A stretch of DNA of 6,932 nt. It comes from Christensenella sp964494645 (GTDB lineage Bacteria; Bacillota; Clostridia; Christensenellales; Christensenellaceae). The notes below the pieces were generated by a model. The model saw only the letters and a list, made by a program, of their open reading frames with translations, was not told where the DNA came from and did no database searches. This document shows positions 5,252 to 6,932 of this stretch, piece by piece (the first letter of the stretch is position 1; every line of letters begins with the position of its first letter). Both the position numbers and the translations under genes were made by a program. The stretch lies in contig CAZBSH010000080.1 in the NCBI GenBank assembly GCA_964494645.1, positions 1 through 6,932 on the forward strand, written 5' to 3'.

Positions 5252-5280
5252 ATCTTTATTCTACAATCTTCACAGCTTGC

Positions 5281-5309
5281 TGGATAATGCTAAAATGTTG
5301 TGATATAAT
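5281..5309 (+). promoter_or_regulatory. Sigma-A-like promoter of the 311-residue protein gene
   Basis: TGGATA at 5281-5286, a 17-bp spacer and a perfect TATAAT at 5304-5309 preceded by TG (extended -10, TGATATAAT). Transcription would start near 5316, giving a short leader of about 30 bases before the ribosome site GGAGGG at 5332-5337 and the ATG at 5345. Confidence 0.7.
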
Positions 5310-5344
5310 TATTAATTGAAAGGAAACATTTTGGAGGGATTTCT

Positions 5345-6280
5345 ATGAATGGAAATCAGTATCGTGTTATCATAAGCAATAACAGTGAACGGATCAGCGG
5401 CATTCTGCAAAAGGTGATGGGGAATGATATGGTTGTTGAGCAAACAAACTTTGACCCCACAACCGTATTATGCGACTTGCTGAATTGTTTTGAATATCAG
5501 GAGGTATCATCCTATCCGCAAGACAATTATTCTTTTCGAAAAGATCATTGGAAACATCCGTTCTTTTTGGGACGCAAGTTCAGCGGGGATACAAAATTCA
5601 AACCGCCGCTTTGCTACAGGTCATTTTTTGTAGCAATACATCAACTCGAACAAATTATTGAGAATAACAGAAATCTTTCGATGAGCGAATTTGAAATTTT
5701 AAAGCAATTTTTGAATTTGGAATTTAGTTACAGTATTGAATTTAGGGAAGAAAATCCCATGTATCAGCGTTACGATCTTCCGTTGCCCGCCAATATAAAA
5801 AATGATTATGAATCCGAATTTCAATATGTGTCTTTGCAGTACAGTTATGATTATGATATGCGAAGTATGTTTGGAGACAACAACGACACTCCGCATAGAT
5901 TTCTATATAGCTGCAATAAAGTGGAAGATGTCATTTTTTCGGTTCTGCATTATCTGCTTTTATTCAGATATAAATTCTATTTAAAATGTAATCATTGTGG
6001 ACGTTATTTTGCGGCAAGGACGCATAAGCAAAAATATTGTTTTAGAGGAAGCCCCTATCAAAACTTTGAGCATTTGGACTGTGAACAGGCGGTGCGGAAT
6101 ATCAAACAAAAATTGGCTCGGCGAAAAAAGAGTATTTACACGAAATTGAGCAACTACGCGGATAATCAGTCGTTTTATGATTTTTTAGATCAGTACGACG
6201 TCTATAAAGAAGCCGTTGACAAATGCGCATCTGTTGAGAGCCTTAAGCGGCTTGAACAATTCTTATATGAAAAGAAATAG
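5345..6280 (+). CDS. Protein of unknown function with a C-terminal Cys4 zinc-binding motif
   Basis: A 311-residue protein, AT-rich and aromatic (many Tyr and Phe), cytoplasmic in appearance with no signal peptide. Near the C-terminus, Cys215-X2-Cys218-X13-Cys232-X13-Cys246 (CNHCGRYF...KYC...DCEQA) forms a likely zinc ribbon, followed by a basic stretch KQKLARRKKSIYTK (254-267) that could bind nucleic acid. The arrangement resembles CGNR-type zinc fingers and, from memory, the DUF6076 proteins seen in Clostridia; I cannot confirm either. The ATG at 5345 has GGAGGG seven bases upstream and a good promoter at 5281-5309. It is transcribed away from the sigma-like gene and towards the XRE repressor. 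Base composition is clearly lower in GC than the int-to-FtsK part, so it may have joined the element separately. It could be cargo, for instance in regulation or defence; no function is shown. Confidence 0.88.
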   Translation: MNGNQYRVIISNNSERISGILQKVMGNDMVVEQTNFDPTTVLCDLLNCFEYQEVSSYPQDNYSFRKDHWKHPFFLGRKFSGDTKFKPPLCYRSFFVAIHQLEQIIENNRNLSMSEFEILKQFLNLEFSYSIEFREENPMYQRYDLPLPANIKNDYESEFQYVSLQYSYDYDMRSMFGDNNDTPHRFLYSCNKVEDVIFSVLHYLLLFRYKFYLKCNHCGRYFAARTHKQKYCFRGSPYQNFEHLDCEQAVRNIKQKLARRKKSIYTKLSNYADNQSFYDFLDQYDVYKEAVDKCASVESLKRLEQFLYEKK

Positions 6281-6326
6281 AATCATGTAAAGTAATATTG
6301 ATCTTATTTTTTGAAATTAACATATA

Positions 6327-6668
6327 TTATATTGCTGGTTTTTTTACATCTGGAATGATCTGTGATGCTTCGTGTTTGATCAGAGCCTGAACAGATTTTT
6401 TCCCTCGCTCATCCAATGTTCTGAAATCCTCAACCAAGGATCGCTCCGATCTATCCAATAAAACGGGGTCAGCGGCATATCTCCCGAGTAGAAAATCAAG
6501 ACTTACCCCAAATAAATCTGCAAGCAAAATTAAGGCTTCATATGTCATTTCGCGCTCTCCTGATTCATAGCGGGAATATGTCTCTCTTGCTATGCTTAAA
6601 TGCGCGGCAACATCAGCTTGCGTTAACTTTTTATGATGTCTCAATTCTTTCAGTCGTAATTCTGCCAT
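6327..6668 (-). CDS. XRE-family transcriptional regulator (phage repressor-like)
   Basis: A 113-residue protein with an N-terminal Cro/C1-type helix-turn-helix at about 5-60: LKELRHHKKLTQADVAAHLS, then IARETYSRYESGEREMTYEALILLADLFGVSLDFLLGR. The C-terminal 50 residues are helical, without an S24 peptidase domain, so there is no LexA/CI-like self-cleavage. Such small repressors usually control excision or transfer genes of mobile elements, often including their own promoter. The ATG at 6668 has AGAGAGG about 9 bases upstream. It converges with the 311-residue gene, with 46 bases between the stops and no clear hairpin terminator there. Family assignment is secure; its target is not. Confidence 0.93.
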   Translation of the reverse strand: MAELRLKELRHHKKLTQADVAAHLSIARETYSRYESGEREMTYEALILLADLFGVSLDFLLGRYAADPVLLDRSERSLVEDFRTLDERGKKSVQALIKHEASQIIPDVKKPAI

Positions 6669-6694
6669 GCCTAATACCTCTCTTTGCTAAAGCG

Positions 6695-6709
6695 TAATGT
6701 ATACAATTA
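6695..6709. promoter_or_regulatory. Candidate operator upstream of the XRE regulator
   Basis: TAAT-GTATAC-A-ATTA at 6695-6709 is an imperfect dyad around the palindrome GTATAC, 27 bases before the XRE start. On the minus strand it overlaps possible -10 sequences (TATACA, CATAAT), for which no good -35 is seen. This is a plausible autoregulatory site, on sequence appearance only. Confidence 0.3.
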
Positions 6710-6767
6710 TGGGATTCAATAAATGTGCTGATTAGACACTAAATAATGTAAAAATTAAAAATACAGC

Positions 6768-6796
6768 TTGTAAAAGTGACGAAATGGCACTATAAT
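6768..6796 (+). promoter_or_regulatory. Sigma-A-like promoter for the gene at the right edge
   Basis: TTGTAA at 6768-6773, a 17-bp spacer and TATAAT at 6791-6796 form a near-consensus promoter on the plus strand. Transcription from about 6803 would give a leader of some 90 bases before the ATG at 6892. Between the XRE start and this promoter (6669-6767) the sequence is AT-rich with no gene. Confidence 0.75.
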
Positions 6797-6832
6797 ATAG
6801 CTGATTATATATATCACTAATTACGGTGTGCT

Positions 6833-6846
6833 CAATATTAATATTG
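6833..6846. repeat. 14-bp perfect palindrome in the leader of the right-edge gene
   Basis: CAATATTAATATTG reads the same on both strands. It sits about 30 bases after the expected transcription start and 45 bases before the ATG at 6892, a position where a bound repressor could block elongation. It may be chance in an AT-rich stretch. Confidence 0.35.
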
Positions 6847-6891
6847 GGAAGCATCGAAAGCTCAAGGAATAATAAAAGTGAGGAAGAAGTT

Positions 6892-6932
6892 ATGAAAAAA
6901 GCAAAAATTGTAGTCGTATTGGCGCTTGCTGT
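6892..6932 (+). CDS. Start of a probable exported protein (cut by the window edge)
   Basis: ATG at 6892 follows GAGGAAG at good spacing and a promoter at 6768-6796. The 13 visible codons read MKKAKIVVVLALA, a positively charged start followed by a hydrophobic run, as in a signal peptide or lipoprotein leader. Nothing more of the protein can be seen, so its function is unknown. It may be host chromosome beyond the element or an element-borne cargo gene. Confidence 0.7.
   Translation, partial: MKKAKIVVVLALA

Overview
The window carries most of a small integrative mobile element, almost certainly from a low-to-mid GC Firmicute. Class Clostridia is likely, perhaps a gut Oscillospiraceae or Lachnospiraceae relative. 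The evidence is the strong AGGAGG-type ribosome binding sites, sigma-A-like promoters, a Tn916-like set of small accessory proteins and an XRE regulator. Species cannot be named from the sequence.

Layout. The left two thirds (1-4540) reads right to left as one mobilisation/replication module: a small predicted OB-like protein (4298-4537), a two-helix membrane protein (3632-4222), an FtsK/TcpA-type ATPase (2902-3645), a Rep/relaxase of the CRESS-DNA virus type (1672-2733), an excisionase (1380-1577) and a tyrosine integrase (7-1380). No type IV secretion channel genes are present. The module therefore looks like an integrative mobilizable element (IME) or an AICE-like minimal element, not a full ICE. 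The order small protein, FtsK-like protein, rolling-circle Rep matches the Tn916 orf22/23, orf21, orf20 arrangement.

The most striking non-coding object lies just upstream of rep. A perfect 9-bp stem at 2826-2854 has an 11-nt loop which, on the rep coding strand, contains TAGTATTAC. This is the nonanucleotide at which circovirus Reps nick to start rolling-circle replication. Three copies of TGTAACGG lie between rep and the hairpin, the last one running into the stem, like the iterons of circovirus and geminivirus origins. Rep protein and cognate origin thus seem to be preserved together inside an integrated bacterial element.

A second structured region (4564-4780) lies upstream of the mobilisation operon. 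It holds two 29-bp direct repeats 93 bp apart, a 27-nt near-perfect palindrome between them, and a rho-independent terminator. To its right is a sigma-70 region 4-like regulator (4785-5147, minus strand). Its only strong ribosome binding site opens a different reading frame.

The right part (about 5150-6932) is visibly more AT-rich. It holds a divergently transcribed 311-residue zinc-binding protein of unknown function, a convergent XRE-family repressor, and, after a good sigma-A-like promoter, the first codons of a gene with a signal-peptide-like start that runs off the window. Neither end of the element (attL/attR) can be identified. The integrase stops 6 bases from the left edge, so the left attachment site probably lies just outside.
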